Assembly: GCA_950295325.1 (NCBI GenBank)
Contig: OX485803.1
Location: 28,883,554 to 28,947,553, forward strand
Source of the DNA: Polytrichum commune
Taxonomy: Eukaryota; Streptophyta; Polytrichopsida; Polytrichales; Polytrichaceae
DNA length: 64,000 nucleotides
Reading direction: 5' to 3'
Both the position numbers and the translations under genes were made by a program. Shown here in pieces: positions 10,727 to 22,059 of the stretch (within the stretch, counting starts at the first letter, position 1; the number at the start of each line of letters is the position of its first letter). Below the pieces are notes generated by a model that made no database searches, was not told the DNA's origin, and was given only the letters and a program-made list of their open reading frames with translations.

Positions 10727-11275
10727 AGTGACAGGTGAACCGGTAGAGTTTCAAGAAATAACCGGTTGGAGTTCAAGACTTCATGAAAGATCACCGACCA
10801 TTTTTGAGGAATTTGTAGAATATTCCAAAATCCGATAAAGAAAACCCGAAAAAACGTCAAAACATGTAACCGGTTGGACTCAGAAACACTACACTAAATA
10901 TGATATTTAGTGTTTGATACACTAAATATGAACGCATACACTAAATATCACTATCCCTACGAAAATAAGTAACATTAAATGTAAACTCAAACACTAAATA
11001 TCAACTATGGTAATATGTGGAAGTTACGTGCACGAATTTAGTGTTAGTAAGGTTATGAAAAAAAAGTTAACAATGATAAAAGGAGAAGGGAGGTGACGGT
11101 AGGGAAGGTGGTGACGCATTTATGTCTAACACTAATTATCAAAGAATTGAAAATTAGTGTTGGGCAGGATAGGGTGGTAACAACACTAAATATAATCAAA
11201 CACGACATATCATTTTTAGTGTAGCTAGGACATGGGCCGATTATGCCCCAGAAATCTATTCGGGCACTGCTTGTG
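10727..11275. repeat. CCGGTTG dispersed repeat, copy a, split by a MITE
   Basis: An approximately 205-bp repeat family with the landmarks AATAACCGGTTG, AAGACTTCAGGAAA, ACATGTAACCGGTTG, GATTATGCCCAAA and ATCTCCCCGATCACTG. This copy is split by the inverted-repeat element at 10,889-11,224 and resumes with GGGCCGATTATGCCCC. Other copies are listed separately. I see no tail, coding capacity or clear termini, so the class is unknown. Confidence 0.75.
10889..11224. mobile_element. MITE with palindromic CTACACTAAATATG ends
   Basis: A 336-bp element with terminal inverted repeats starting CTACACTAAATATGATATTT. Its reverse-oriented sibling is at 15,062-15,397. Insertion into the CCGGTTG repeat is visible because other copies read AAACACTAGG without interruption. 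The flanks fit a CTA or TA duplication, so a PIF/Tourist or mariner-type origin is possible. No coding capacity. Confidence 0.85.
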
Positions 11276-11315
11276 ATCGATTAGCACATCGAGAGGCAAC
11301 ATCTGTAAGTGAGTC

Positions 11316-11445
11316 TTAGGGTTAGTTTCCATGGAGGCCACTCACCCACCAGATTCTAGTGAGAATGTAGATTCTACCATGTGTGGAATCTACATTTTTC
11401 ACTAGAATCTGGTGGGCGAGCGGCCTCCATGGAAGCTGGCCCTAA
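11316..11445. mobile_element. Short foldback MITE (130 bp)
   Basis: The ends TTAGGGTTAGTTTCCATGG and its counterpart TTAGGGCCAGCTTCCATGG form an almost complete hairpin, with CACCAGATTCTAGTGAGAAT in the inner arm. A longer element with the same ends is at 15,470-15,869. Confidence 0.8.
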
Positions 11446-12173
11446 GGCTGAGGACCTGATAACCCATAATCAATCTGATAACCTGGTATCAGATAACCGA
11501 TCAGAACTTGCCAATGTTTGACCCTAAACGGTGGGACCCATCATCCATTCATCCATCCGTCCATCCATCTAACTCTTGGAGCATGTAATAATGCACTGTT
11601 TGCTATTACTAACAGTTTCGCATAAATATTAAAAATAGTATAGAGTGCAGCCACTCAGGCGTGCACTCACTGGTCCGTTATTTTGTTGTTGGAATGTTGA
11701 GTCTCGGAACAATTATTCCTTTGTTGTTAGGACAAGGATTTCACATTTATTTGGTACCAATAGAGTATGACTTTTCATTTTTTGATGGTTTTTTTTTTAA
11801 ATTTTATTGATATCATTCAGGTCCATATACCAAGCGACAATCTTTGTACCTAAGTAAAACCGTCTTAGTATCAATATGGTATAGAATGGCAACGACCCGA
11901 ATTATAACATGGGTATATAGAGATTCTCTCATCTTGACATACCCACCAAATATGGTTATGTGATTGGTGATAATCATGATACCGCACATATAAGTTCTTC
12001 GATACCATAATTCACGTTGAATCTTCATACCCATGCACTCACCTATACATCGGCCTGACATGGGTACATTGATAACGCACCCTCTCAACAAACAAAAAAC
12101 ATAAATAAATAAATAAATAAATAAAAACATAAAGTTGTACACAATATATCAATGAACGGGGAGAACCGACCGC

Positions 12174-12392
12174 TACACCGATTATCCCAAGTATCGGAGC
12201 TTCATAGTGCAATAACTACTTAATGAGAATGTGATATTTTACCAACCAAAGTCAATTACGCTCTACAATGTCCGAACAACCTATTGAACTTCCTTTAGTA
12301 ATAAATGAACTCATGAGTCATGAGTATGAGTAAGACGTTAATGCATTGCGTAACCTGAATAGTAACATGCGCTAACTGGGATAATTGGTGTA
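12174..12392. mobile_element. MITE family M, copy 1
   Basis: About 219 bp with the ends TACACCGATTATCCCAAGT and TACACCAATTATCCCAGT (the second read in reverse complement). The interior carries TTAATGAGAATGTGATATTT and AATGTCCGAACAACC, shared with the other copies. Confidence 0.75.
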
Positions 12393-12560
12393 GTTACATA
12401 TGAATTGGTCGAAGTACAAGACTTCAGGAAAATAAACTGATCATATTAGAGGTATCTAGAGAATATTCTCACATTTAATGAAGGGGAACTGAAAGATCAC
12501 AACATGGAAACACTAGGGATTTGGACCGATTATGCCCAAAATCTCCCCGGACTCTGCAAT
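12390..12560. repeat. CCGGTTG dispersed repeat, copy b
   Basis: Diverged copy with AAGACTTCAGGAAAATAAAC, AACACTAGGGATTTGGACCG and ATTATGCCCAAAATCTCCCC. It lies directly after MITE M copy 1; together they form part of a duplicated block repeated at 12,722-13,090. Confidence 0.7.
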
Positions 12561-12626
12561 GTATATATACAAAATATCAAAATGGATACGTATACAAAAT
12601 ACAAAATTGGCATATACAATAAAGAT

Positions 12627-12720
12627 GCGGCCGCTTGGGCACGCACTTCGGCTGTTGGTTATTTTGGTGTTAGTGTGTTGAGGGAGTTAATGTTGAACCC
12701 TTGTTGACTCGCGAACGAAC
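12627..12720. repeat. GCGGCCGCT-containing duplicated segment
   Basis: GATGCGGCCGCTTGGGCACG through TTGACTCGCGAACGAACCG is repeated at 13,169-13,290, with a weaker version near 11,645-11,700. With the neighbouring MITE and CCGGTTG copies it shows that a block of about 540 bp was duplicated at least once. Confidence 0.65.
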
Positions 12721-12721
12721 C

Positions 12722-12900
12722 GTGATTACCCCAATTAGTGTGTGCTACTATTCGGAGCTATGCAACGCAAGAACTATATAATGAGAATGTGGTATTCGAC
12801 CAACCGATTGAACGTTTGTTAGTAGAAAACGATCTCACGAGTAAGACGTCATCGCATTGTGTAACTCCGAATAGTAACACACACGAATTGGGGCAATCAC
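12722..12900. mobile_element. MITE family M, copy 2
   Basis: About 179 bp with the ends GTGATTACCCCAATTAGTG and GTGATTGCCCCAATTCGTG (reverse complement). The next inner block, TGTGCTACTATTCGGAGCTA, is shared with copies 3 and 4. Confidence 0.75.
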
Positions 12901-12904
12901 CGTA

Positions 12905-13090
12905 GTTACATATTCATAGCCAGTTGAAGTTGCACGATCCACGAAACTTATCCCATCATGTTAGAGGAATCTAAGGAATCTGCCTAAAACTCACGATGAG
13001 GAAACCGAAAGATCACAACATGTAACCGGTGGGACTTGGAAACGCAAGGGATTTGGACCGACTATCCCCAAAATATCCACAAACACTGCA
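12905..13090. repeat. CCGGTTG dispersed repeat, copy c
   Basis: Diverged copy with GTTAGAGGAATCTAAGGAAT, ACATGTAACCGGTGGGACTT and ACTATCCCCAAAATATCC. Confidence 0.7.
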
Positions 13091-13329
13091 ATGCACGTAT
13101 ACATACAATGGATATGTGTGTATAAGATATGTGCATACAAGATATAAAAATGGCATGTCCACACACTCGAGATGCGGCCGCTCGGGCACGCACACGCTCA
13201 CGCTCTCGAGTGAGCTGTTGGGTATTTTGGTGTTAGTGGGTTGAGGGAGATGAGGATGATGTTGAGCCGTGGTTGACTCGTGAGCGAAGCATGAATTCTA
13301 GTTGGTATAATAATATAACACACGGGCCA

Positions 13330-13500
13330 AGCAGTAATTAAGTAGAAGGAAGGGCCACTATGGAGCCCCGCCCTGCCCCCGCCCAGCCCCAGCCCCAGGC
13401 ATGACTCGGGAGTTAAGAAGGGGAAGGGGCTGGGGTGTGGGGAACCGCTCGAGACTCCGCAGCTAGTGTGGTGATCAAGGGAGGCTTCTGGCTGGGGTTG
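13330..13500. repeat. GC-rich segment, duplicated at 13,786-13,965
   Basis: Both copies contain CCCAGGCATGACTCGGGAGT, a G-rich stretch, then GTGGGGAACCGCT and GAGACTCCGCAGCTAGTGTG. The open frames across these segments follow base composition and show no protein-like features. Confidence 0.7.
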
Positions 13501-13560
13501 GTTGACTCGTGAACGAAGCATGAATTTTAGTTGGTATTATATAACACACGGGCCAAGCAG

Positions 13561-13768
13561 TAAGATGAACCGGTTGAGTTTGAGAAATAAGCGGTTGAAG
13601 GTCGAGACTTCAGGAAATTTACGGGTCATTTTAGAGGAATTTATAGAAGAATACACCCCAATTTAATAAAGGAAAACCGGAGGATGTCAACAACATGTAA
13701 CCGGTTGCACTTGCAAACACTAGGATCTCAACCGATTATGCCCAAACAATCTCCCCGATCACTGGTAA
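13561..13768. repeat. CCGGTTG dispersed repeat, copy d (best preserved)
   Basis: About 208 bp with all family landmarks: GAACCGGTTGAGTTTGAGAA at the start, ACATGTAACCGGTTGCACTT in the middle and ATCTCCCCGATCACTGG at the end. It resembles the copy at 61,424-61,630 nearly throughout. Confidence 0.8.
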
Positions 13769-13778
13769 GAAGGAGGGA

Positions 13779-13794
13779 GGGGGGGGGGGGGGGG
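13779..13794. repeat. Homopolymer of 16 G
   Basis: Uninterrupted G run directly after CCGGTTG copy d. Its length may be unreliable in the assembly. Confidence 0.9.
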
Positions 13795-14220
13795 CAAGGG
13801 CCATGATCGATTGAGCCCAGCCCAGCCCAGCCCCAGGCATGACTCGGGAGTTAATGAGGGGGAAGGGGCCGGGGCAGCTTACCGAGGAGGAAGGTAGGGG
13901 TGTGGGGAACCGCTTGAGACTCCGCAGCTAGTGTGGTGGGGATCCAGGGGGGCTGGGGGCTGGGGTTGGTGGGTTTCTGTCCATTGCCTGCTGTGAAGGG
14001 CCGCGGCTGTTGTCCGTTGCCCTATCTGAGGGGCATGCCACACCACCAGCCTCTTCGCACCCGGCCCACCCGACCCCATGCTCGCCCACCCGGCCGGCCA
14101 CTTGGCAGTCCCTTCCCCTCGTTCACCAGCTACCTTCATTGGTTGGCCTTGCCTTTTGACCGTGGAGTGGTGATGAGCGGGCGGGCGGGTGGAGGGTAGT
14201 GGTGTAGCCTATATCATTAC

Positions 14221-14228
14221 TATATAAG
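14221..14228 (+). promoter_or_regulatory. Possible TATA box
   Basis: TATATAAG in the context ATTACTATATAAGCCTCTTG, followed by a C/T-rich stretch like a plant transcription start. No convincing gene follows: the 63-codon frame at 14,233 has no recognisable features. It may be a solo-LTR promoter. From 13,966 to 15,061 I see no other feature. Confidence 0.3.
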
Positions 14229-15061
14229 CCTCTTGTATTCTCTCCCCCGACCTTGGGGATTCCTCGCCCTTTTGCTTACCAGCAGACAAAGGCTTCCAAC
14301 CTTTTTGGAACGCCCTTTTAATAGCTTCCGCTCCCTCTCCGAGCCTCGTCATCATCGTCGTGAAGTGACTCGCAGTCATTTTCCGAGGGTTAACTGGTTA
14401 TTAGGTTTGGGGGGTGGTTTATAAGTTTATGAGGTTGTCCCGTGCTCTGTAAGATTTGGGATTGGTTGTTGAGCTCATCCGGGGACGACTTCGGTGTGCG
14501 CTGAGGGGAAAAGTTGTTTAGAGTGGTTCATGGAGACCGAGGTTTCCGAAAGGCGTATTTTGAGGGGCTGTGTTATCCATTGACATGGTCCGGCGGGCTT
14601 CACGGTGGGGGAGGTAAAAGAGGTGGTCTAGTGGAAAAAGGCGGGGTCCACGACAGAGAAGTGTTGTTATAATAAAAAATTTAATGATTCTTTTGGGGGA
14701 AGAGAAGATGATGACAAGAGAATGTTCAAACTTGTTTTATTTTTCCTTTTCAAAACTGCCTTTTTTGGGCATATATTAAAAAAAAATCAGCACGTTCACT
14801 TTTTGGTGCATGGTCATTCCTCTTGGTCTACATTTGGTTTACAGCTAGTGAGGGGCCCAAAGGCTTTGTAAATTGGTTTTTTTTTTTTGAAATTGGACCA
14901 TGGAAACATGCCATCTTCCATGGTCAGATTTCGTGGTCCATGGTGTAGGCCAACCCTTATAGCATGTCCATGCATATTGGTGTGAGCGACTTAGCGAACA
15001 ACTCCTACCCGCAAGTGTCACTTTTAGAGTTGGTTTGGCTAGTGAGAGCCTTTGGATGTGA

Positions 15062-15397
15062 CTACACTAAATATGATATTTAGTGTTTGAGTATATTTAG
15101 TGTTGTTACCACCCTATCATGCTCAACACTAATTTTCAATTCTTTGATAATTAGTGTTAGACATAAATGCACTGCCACCTTCCATATTGGCACCTCCATT
15201 CTCCTTGTATCAGTGTTAAATTTTTTTTCATATCCTTACTAACACTAAATTTGTGCATGTAACTTCCACATATTACCATAGTTGATATTTAGTGTTTTAG
15301 TTTACATTTGATGTTACTTACTTTCATAGGGTTAGTGATATTTAGTGTATGCATTCGTATTTAGTGTATCAAACACTAAATATCATATTTAGTGTAG
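15062..15397. mobile_element. MITE with CTACACTAAATATG ends, second copy
   Basis: Reverse-oriented sibling of 10,889-11,224, with the same length and the same terminal palindrome at both ends. Confidence 0.88.
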
Positions 15398-15469
15398 TGC
15401 TAATAGAAACTGGTCAATGGTGGCCCACACGAGTAACTGTGGGTGGGTTAATTAACTCTATAAGTATGA

Positions 15470-15869
15470 GTTTTTGTGTAGGCCACTCGTCCACCAGATT
15501 GTAGTGGGAATAAGGACAAACCCACCTAAATGCAAATGGAATCTAGTAGGGATTGTATATATGTGCCAACTAGATACTCTCATCTTCTCAAGGTCTAGGC
15601 CCACCTACAAACCTCCTCTTCCAAGTTAAAACCTCGTTGTCCTCCTCCTAAAATTGGTCTTCAATCCTTTGACAACCGGCACTTGTAGGTTAACAAGTGC
15701 TTTAGTGGGTTCATGGAAGTCCAGCTACCCATGTCCATGGCCCTCTACATCCTAGTAGGCCACCATAATGTGGTTGGTTGGTGCCTTGTGCTAATCTATG
15801 TGCAAACATCTCCAACCCACTATTACTAGAACCTAGTGGGCGAGTGGCCTACTTGGAAACTCACCCTAA
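15470..15869. mobile_element. 400-bp relative of the foldback MITE
   Basis: Starts TAGGCCACTCGTCCACCAGA and ends CTAGTGGGCGAGTGGCCTAC then CTCACCCTAA. These correspond to the arms of the 130-bp foldback at 11,316-11,445, here separated by unrelated or expanded interior sequence. Confidence 0.65.
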
Positions 15870-15887
15870 GTCCATTACACCGTTTAT

Positions 15888-16095
15888 GGTATTTAGTGTC
15901 ACTTACTATTTTGAATTACTCAATGCAATGACTTCTTCCTCTTGACTTCAATTTTTACTCACAAAAGTTGAATAGGTTGTTCGGACATTATAAAACATAA
16001 ATGACTTTGCTTGGTAAAATTTGACATTTTCAATAAATAGTTACTACACTATGTAACTCCAAATAGTAAGTGACACTAAATATCATAAATGGTGT
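15888..16095. mobile_element. MITE family M, variant copy 3a
   Basis: Ends ACACCGTTTATGGTATTTAG and its inverted match ACACCATTTATGATATTTAG. A partial match to this end occurs at about 45,069-45,095. Confidence 0.7.
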
Positions 16096-16097
16096 AC

Positions 16098-16320
16098 ATT
16101 GATTATCACAATTAGTGGGTGTTACTATTCAAAGTTATGGCAATGCTATAACTATTCAATGAGAATGTAATCTTTGACCAAGCAAATTCATTTATGTTCT
16201 ATAATGTCCAAAACAACCTACTGGACTTTCATTAGCAACAAAATTGAAGTCATGAGTTGGATGTCATTGCACTATGTAACTCTAAATAGTAACACGCATC
16301 AATTGGGATAATCAACGTTG
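16098..16320. mobile_element. MITE family M, copy 3b
   Basis: Directly follows variant 3a. Ends contain TTGATTATCACAATTAGTG and TTGATTATCCCAATTGATG (reverse complement). The interior has AATGAGAATGTAATCTTTGA and ATAATGTCCAAAACAACCTA, like copy 1. Confidence 0.72.
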
Positions 16321-16353
16321 TCTAAGGAATTTTTCTGCATACATAATCAACTT

Positions 16354-16356
<3 letters not shown>

Positions 16357-16397
<41 letters not shown>
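16357..16397. repeat. (GA)n microsatellite, about 20 units
   Basis: Uninterrupted GA dinucleotide run. The stretch 16,398-17,772 that follows is AT-rich; I see no gene in it. Confidence 0.95.
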
Positions 16398-16398
<1 letters not shown>

Positions 16399-17772
16399 AT
16401 ACCTCTCATCCATCCAATGCAAAAACTTGACCCCCTATGGGTTTGTTGCCGATTCATCTCAAATGACTTTAAGTAGACTACTTCAGAGATTTTAATGTTG
16501 ATTCCAATGTCAAATCAACTGAAACAAGTAATCTTCGGGTTGCACACTATTTCATGGTTTTTATGTTGGATGAATGAGAGGTATGCTCGTATATGATAAT
16601 TCCCTTTCTCCATTTAACTCCAACTTTATGATAAGTTTTGAGTCGACATGGCAAGGGAAGGTTTGATTTTAAACCTCTACCTTCCCAAGCACCTCATTTT
16701 GGGTTGATTTGTGAATTCCTCCCTACTTTAGCCCTACCTAACTCATTTATCTACAATCAAAATAACTAAAAACATCGAGCCAACATGGATAATCTACCCA
16801 TTGGCACATGCGCTGTGCAATTTAGAGATGATAAGAATGTGGGAAAATTTGTCAAAGTGGGAAGTGGTCATGTTTTTGTTGTGTTGGGATCTCATGTGAG
16901 GGTGTTGACTCCAATCAATGGTTACCACTCCAACACAAACTTTACATTAACATCAATGATGTTAATGTTGGTAAAAGTGAAATAATTTATGATGTTGATG
17001 TAAAATTGGCCTTTGTGCTCACATCAACCGTTTAGTTTAACATTTGAACACTCTCCAATGTTTAGGAAATTCTTTGCATATACATGGCTAGAAATATGGC
17101 ATATTCTTTGTACTCCAATTGCAAGGTGGCTAGCTTATTGTGGGTTGCACATTTTGGCACGGGAATTTATGTAGCTACTCAACTATTGAGTTGTTCCCAT
17201 CTGATGAATCACACATGCATTCCACTTATTTCCTAGGTAAATTTGATTGGTCAAATATCTCTTTAGGGGATTAAGCGCTCATTAGACATTTCCATTTGAG
17301 AATAGGGAATAAATAGAATAAGTTGGAACCCACCAAAGCAAGACCATTACATGTAGGGTTGAGGATAAAATTCCTTGACTGAATGAACCATATAAAATAG
17401 TAGTATGTACAGATTCAATTATGAAGATTTAAAAAAAGCTATTCGCAACATTTTTTGAGGGGGCACAAATTGAAAATTCAATTGCAAGAAAAGAAACCAC
17501 AAGACAACAACCTTGGGAGAACCAGTGCAATATGAGGGGAAATCAAGAAATAATGTTTCTTTGAGGCCTAACCGTCCATGTGACCACTAAGTGGTATTTG
17601 CAACGTTGTACACACCTCTACAAACAGTTGTACGTGTATCAAGTAAGAAATTTACCTTGCATTTGTTGCATTAGTTGCATAGATCCACCATGGCTAGGGC
17701 GTTTTGACCTAGGCATATGTCCATCACAACCACAAGGATCATCAAGGAAGAGTACAACTTTTGTTTGACCAT

Positions 17773-17974
17773 TACATTGTTTTGTCTAATTAGTGTAGGT
17801 TACCATTTGGAGTTATGCATTGCTATAACATTTTACTGAGAGTATCAATTTTTATTTAGATGACATAAATAGTAAGTATGCACACCGAAGAATATGATAT
17901 AACTCAATTGGTAAAAATTGATAGCAACACGTATCTCCGAATGGTAACCCACACTAATTAGACAAAATAATGTA
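17773..17974. mobile_element. MITE family M, copy 4
   Basis: Ends TACATTGTTTTGTCTAATTA and TACATTATTTTGTCTAATTA (reverse complement), with GTTACCATT near each end. The interior is diverged. Confidence 0.8.
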
Positions 17975-18879
17975 CCTTCAAGAGGATGTCCTCCAGCTAA
18001 CATGAGAGTTTGGAGTTCCATGGATTATGCATGGGTGGTGAGCATTGTAAGGTTCTCATGCCCTGATCACACCACACTTTCTGTCCGATTTTGGCCGTGA
18101 AATTGATGCGGATTATGTTTAGAAATAGATGTTGGCCCACCACTCTTCACATTATTAAACTTGGAGATGCTCATAGATGGTGCTAGAAGTGGTTGGTGTG
18201 ATCAACCTGTGAGGCCAAAGCACCCACCCTTAAGCGTCCTAGTCCGGGTGAGGGAATGTGTAGTAAGTTTTTGCTATGGCTTAAAACAACAAAACCCAGG
18301 GAACAAAGTCTCCAGGAAGACTGAGCTAGTGTCTATAAGGGTTATTGTCACATTGGATTAAGGATTTTAATAACATGTTAAGATCTTTTTTCCTTCATTA
18401 CTTCTTAATTCCAGTTATTTTCCCACTCTTATGGTTCTTTTGTGCTTCCTCAGTAGTGAGTGACTCCGTCCTATCAAAAGGTAATTTTCTATCATTCTAT
18501 GGTTTCGACCTATGTCAGTCGTGAAGCTCAACAGCTTGGCAAGTAGTCATTGGCAATTTGTCAGGACCGAAGTCCGGGGTAATGTCTTTTAGTAACCACA
18601 TCGTCTTTGATCAATGTAAATCACAATTGCAACAATTCAACATTTTAATTTCCTTTTAATTGAACTTACAACCATCATGCCTATCTTCACATGCTCAAGT
18701 CACCACCTTAGTCTTCGACCATCTGGTGACTCATCTCAAACAACCATCCATTTGTCAATACGGAATCAATACATCAACAGCTAGGCGATATTCTTCCTTA
18801 AGGCTTTAGTCCTCTATAGACTAATCAATCAACATACAAAGGGTAAAGTCTTACTCCAGTAAGATATTCTTTCCTGCAG
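17975..18879. other. Intergenic, no gene recognised
   Basis: AT-rich to mixed composition with no long open frame and no match to a family I know. A possible terminus-like string, TTGTCAGGACCGAAGTCCGG, lies near 18,557; no partner repeat was found. Confidence 0.4.
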
Positions 18880-20000
18880 GGGAAGGTACAGCTTTGACAA
18901 CCTATAGCCTGCCTCTAGCCCTTCCATCTTTTCCGCTGACACTTTGCTTAGCTCTTCTCTTCTTTCCCTCTCTGACATACTAGCTAATGGTTGTGAATTT
19001 GGGGCGCTAGCCCAGGCGATGGCCTCACTCTAGCCTCCCTGTCTTTCTCTCTTCCTAAGACTATTGCCCTTCTCAGCTGGCTACGAAGCAGCCCCTCGGG
19101 ACCTCTCAGTCCTCTCTACAGACTATGGCCATTATCTTTTCTTGACTTGGCCCATGGCCTGATCCCACTGGTCTCGGGTACTAGTCTTTAGCCAAGTCTA
19201 TTGCCCTTCTTGCTTCCTATCATGCCTTTTCTTACTTGCCTTCTTCACGACAGGCGGTATGTATCCGTCAAACTCTCTCTGACCAGTTGCCTTGCCACTC
19301 TCTGGCCTTTTATCAGACTATTGCCTATCTTAGCCTTGCTCTCGGCCACTTCTTGATCTTTCAGACCATTGCCTCACCTCAGTCACACTCCATATCTCTC
19401 AACCTCTTTCCGTCTCATCTCTGATCACTCACTCTGAACCAATCCCTACTCTTCCGAATGCAAATTTTCTCTCAGACTACTTGCCTGGTTTTGTCATTAC
19501 AATACTATGTCAGACTACTTGCCCAACCTTACTTCCAAATATCACTCACAACATTTCACATAACTTACTTCAACAATCCTCTTCACTCATAAGACAAACA
19601 ATTTCACATAATACTTCACTCATAATCATCTCATTAACACAAAAGAGATAAGTCCACTTCAGGGTCCAAGTTTTTCGGCCCTTTAACTTCCTAACATTGT
19701 CATTCCAAACTTCCTGCTTGTTCAAGACTATTGCCTGGCTCAATCACTGAGCTACAGACTTCTACGCCTATTGCTAATCTGAGACTATGTAAGATCTTGC
19801 TGTTTGCAAATAGCCTGTCTTCCTACTTGCCTGGCTCCTTCTTAAGGTCGAGAGAGAAGACCAGGTGGTTAGCCGTCGTAACCACTTCTTAACGGCTATT
19901 GCCTGTTTTCATCCCTTTGGATGGCTACTGACTGCCTATAGCCGAATGAAAGACGTTAAATTTCAAGAATTGTCCTTTTCAGACAGGCGATAGCCAAAAA
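18880..20000. repeat. C/T-rich tract with recurrent GACTATTGCC motif
   Basis: The 10-mer GACTATTGCC and close variants (GACTACTTGCC, GACTATGGCC, GGCTATTGCC, GACCATTGCC) recur at irregular spacing more than ten times. The intervening sequence does not align as tandem copies. No open frame of note. Confidence 0.55.
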
Positions 20001-20332
20001 ATCAGTTCTACAGAATGGGTATCACATTCATGTTTCCACAACTCCATTTGACCAAACTAATGAGAACCCATGACATTTCCCATCAATTAGTGCACACCAA
20101 TCCATTCCACGATAATATTACAAGCGTTGACAAACGCTCTTCTCTACTATCACAATCATAACCTCGTGTTCTCCTATCTTGCTAATGAACTAATTATCTA
20201 AAGTCATATTGAGTACCAACCTAGGTAACTAACTCTTCCGAGTCTAATGTAGCACCACGGGATCCCCCCTTTATATCATTACGGTTCTCCCTTAGTCATC
20301 TACCCAAATCACTCAAGGCCTAGCATTAAAGT

Positions 20333-20822
20333 AAGCCCAGTGCCTCAACTACCGTAGCTAGAACCTCCAACTGTAAACCAGCAGCCTCGGCTGTACGCCC
20401 AATGCCTCGACTGTAACCCAACAACCTCAATTGTAAACCCAGCAGCCTCAACGGTAAACCCAACAACCTCAACTGTAACCCAACAACCTCACTTGTAAAC
20501 CCAACAACCTCGGCTGTAAGCCTAGCAGCCTCAACTGTAAACCCAGCAGCCTCAACTGTAAACCCAGCAGCCTCGGCTGTACGCCCAGCAGCCTCAACTG
20601 TAAACCCAGTGCCTCCACAACAGTAGCTAGAACCTCCAACTATAAACCAGTAGCCTCGACTGTAACCCAACAACATCAATTGTAAACCCAACAACCTCGA
20701 TAGTAAACCCAACAGCCTCAACTGTAACCCAACAGCCTCAATTGTAAACCCAGCAGCCTCGATAGTAAACCCAGCAGCCTCGGCTGTAAGCCCAACGCCT
20801 CCACAACAGTACGCGAGAACCT
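20333..20822. repeat. 21-bp minisatellite with higher-order pattern
   Basis: More than 20 diverged monomers of about 21 bp, consensus AACCCAGCAGCCTCAACTGTA. A distinct marker, CCTCCACAACAGTAGCTAGA or a close variant, recurs near 20,345, 20,615 and 20,797. The long frame on the minus strand, a monotonous Leu/Gly repeat, is a by-product of the array. Confidence 0.88.
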
Positions 20823-20980
20823 CCAAACTAATCCCCACTAATCCTCTACCTAATTACCCTAATTACCCAAGGCCCCCTATCTAATCTTCCTACCTAATTC
20901 CACTAATTTACCTAATACCCCCTTCCTAATTACACATCTTTTTCTAGCTCTAAGAGCTCAAAATCCTAGAGGGGAAGGGG

Positions 20981-21003
20981 GGAGAGAGAGAGAGAGAGAG
21001 AGG
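20981..21003. repeat. Short GA-rich microsatellite
   Basis: A GA run of about 22 bp followed by purine-rich sequence to about 21,050. Confidence 0.8.
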
Positions 21004-21597
21004 AAGGAGAAGAAGAAGAGAGAATGAAGAGAGGAGAGGAGGAGGAGAGGGCACCCAAGACCACAAGCCCCTTAACCTTCTCCTACTTAGTAGGACCTTA
21101 TCCTATCCACTAAACCTTCACCCTTTAAACCAACAAGAGCATGTTCTAATTCAAACATTTAAATCCAAGGACCTTCCTCTTGCTTCATCAACCACTACTC
21201 ACTTAATCACAACACTCCCTAATATCACTAAGCTTCTACTTAACCACACAAAATAGGCTTAAAGCCTAAAACATAAACCACACCAAGGCTCACTCTTTTT
21301 ATACTTTTGATTGTTTCAATAACACTCCAAATGCAATTCTAAATAAATTCTAACCATAAAACAAATATGAGCACTCATTTTGGGCTCATACAACCCCACA
21401 AGGACATGGCTTGGTCTATTTCGATGCCCAAGTTCATGTCATATTTGTTGCATGTTATACCTACCAATCACATCAAACACTATCAAAACAAAGATGGTTA
21501 AGATAGGACATTGGGAGGCAAGATTGCCTATAGTAGAGGTGCCTAGTCCCAATCAACACCTCATTGGCAATCTCTAGGGTATTGGAATTTTGATCAA

Positions 21598-21662
21598 GCT
21601 AGGACTAAATTTGATTAGGTTGGGATTGAATTTGATTAGGCTGGAACTGAATTTTAATTGGG
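21598..21662. repeat. 21-bp tandem repeat, three copies
   Basis: Copies read GGACTAAATTTGATTAGGTT, GGGATTGAATTTGATTAGGC and TGGAACTGAATTTTAATTGG, aligned by offset. Confidence 0.75.
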
Positions 21663-22020
21663 CAGAAACCAATAATGCCATGACACATGTCATGGTTTGA
21701 AGTGCTAAAGTGAGGAGGAATAAGTAGTTAAAATGAGCAGTTATGGCATATTCTAGACATTGGTAATATGTTTCTGCCAACTTTTGGCTAACAAAATTCA
21801 CAATATTTTTAATTTAAGGAATAAAATTACCATTTTTTTTCAATCCTCTTTATTTCTGTCTTTCTACATGGGAAAAAATTACACCACCTTATGCTTCTCC
21901 AAATATGGCACAAAATCTGTTAAGTGGTCGGTTATGGGCACCTCTCCTCTAATATATAATTGACAACGTGATGGTGGTGGTAGTGGCTATTGCCCGTTGT
22001 TGCCCACCAATTATCAAAAC

Positions 22021-22059
22021 ACTCCCCCACTCCCCCACTCCCCCACTCCCCCACTCCCC
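22021..22059. repeat. 8-bp tandem repeat ACTCCCCC
   Basis: About five uninterrupted copies. Confidence 0.9.

Noticed and set aside
20326-20838. 170-codon minus-strand frame
   Set aside because: A monotonous repeat encoded by the 21-bp minisatellite; non-coding array.
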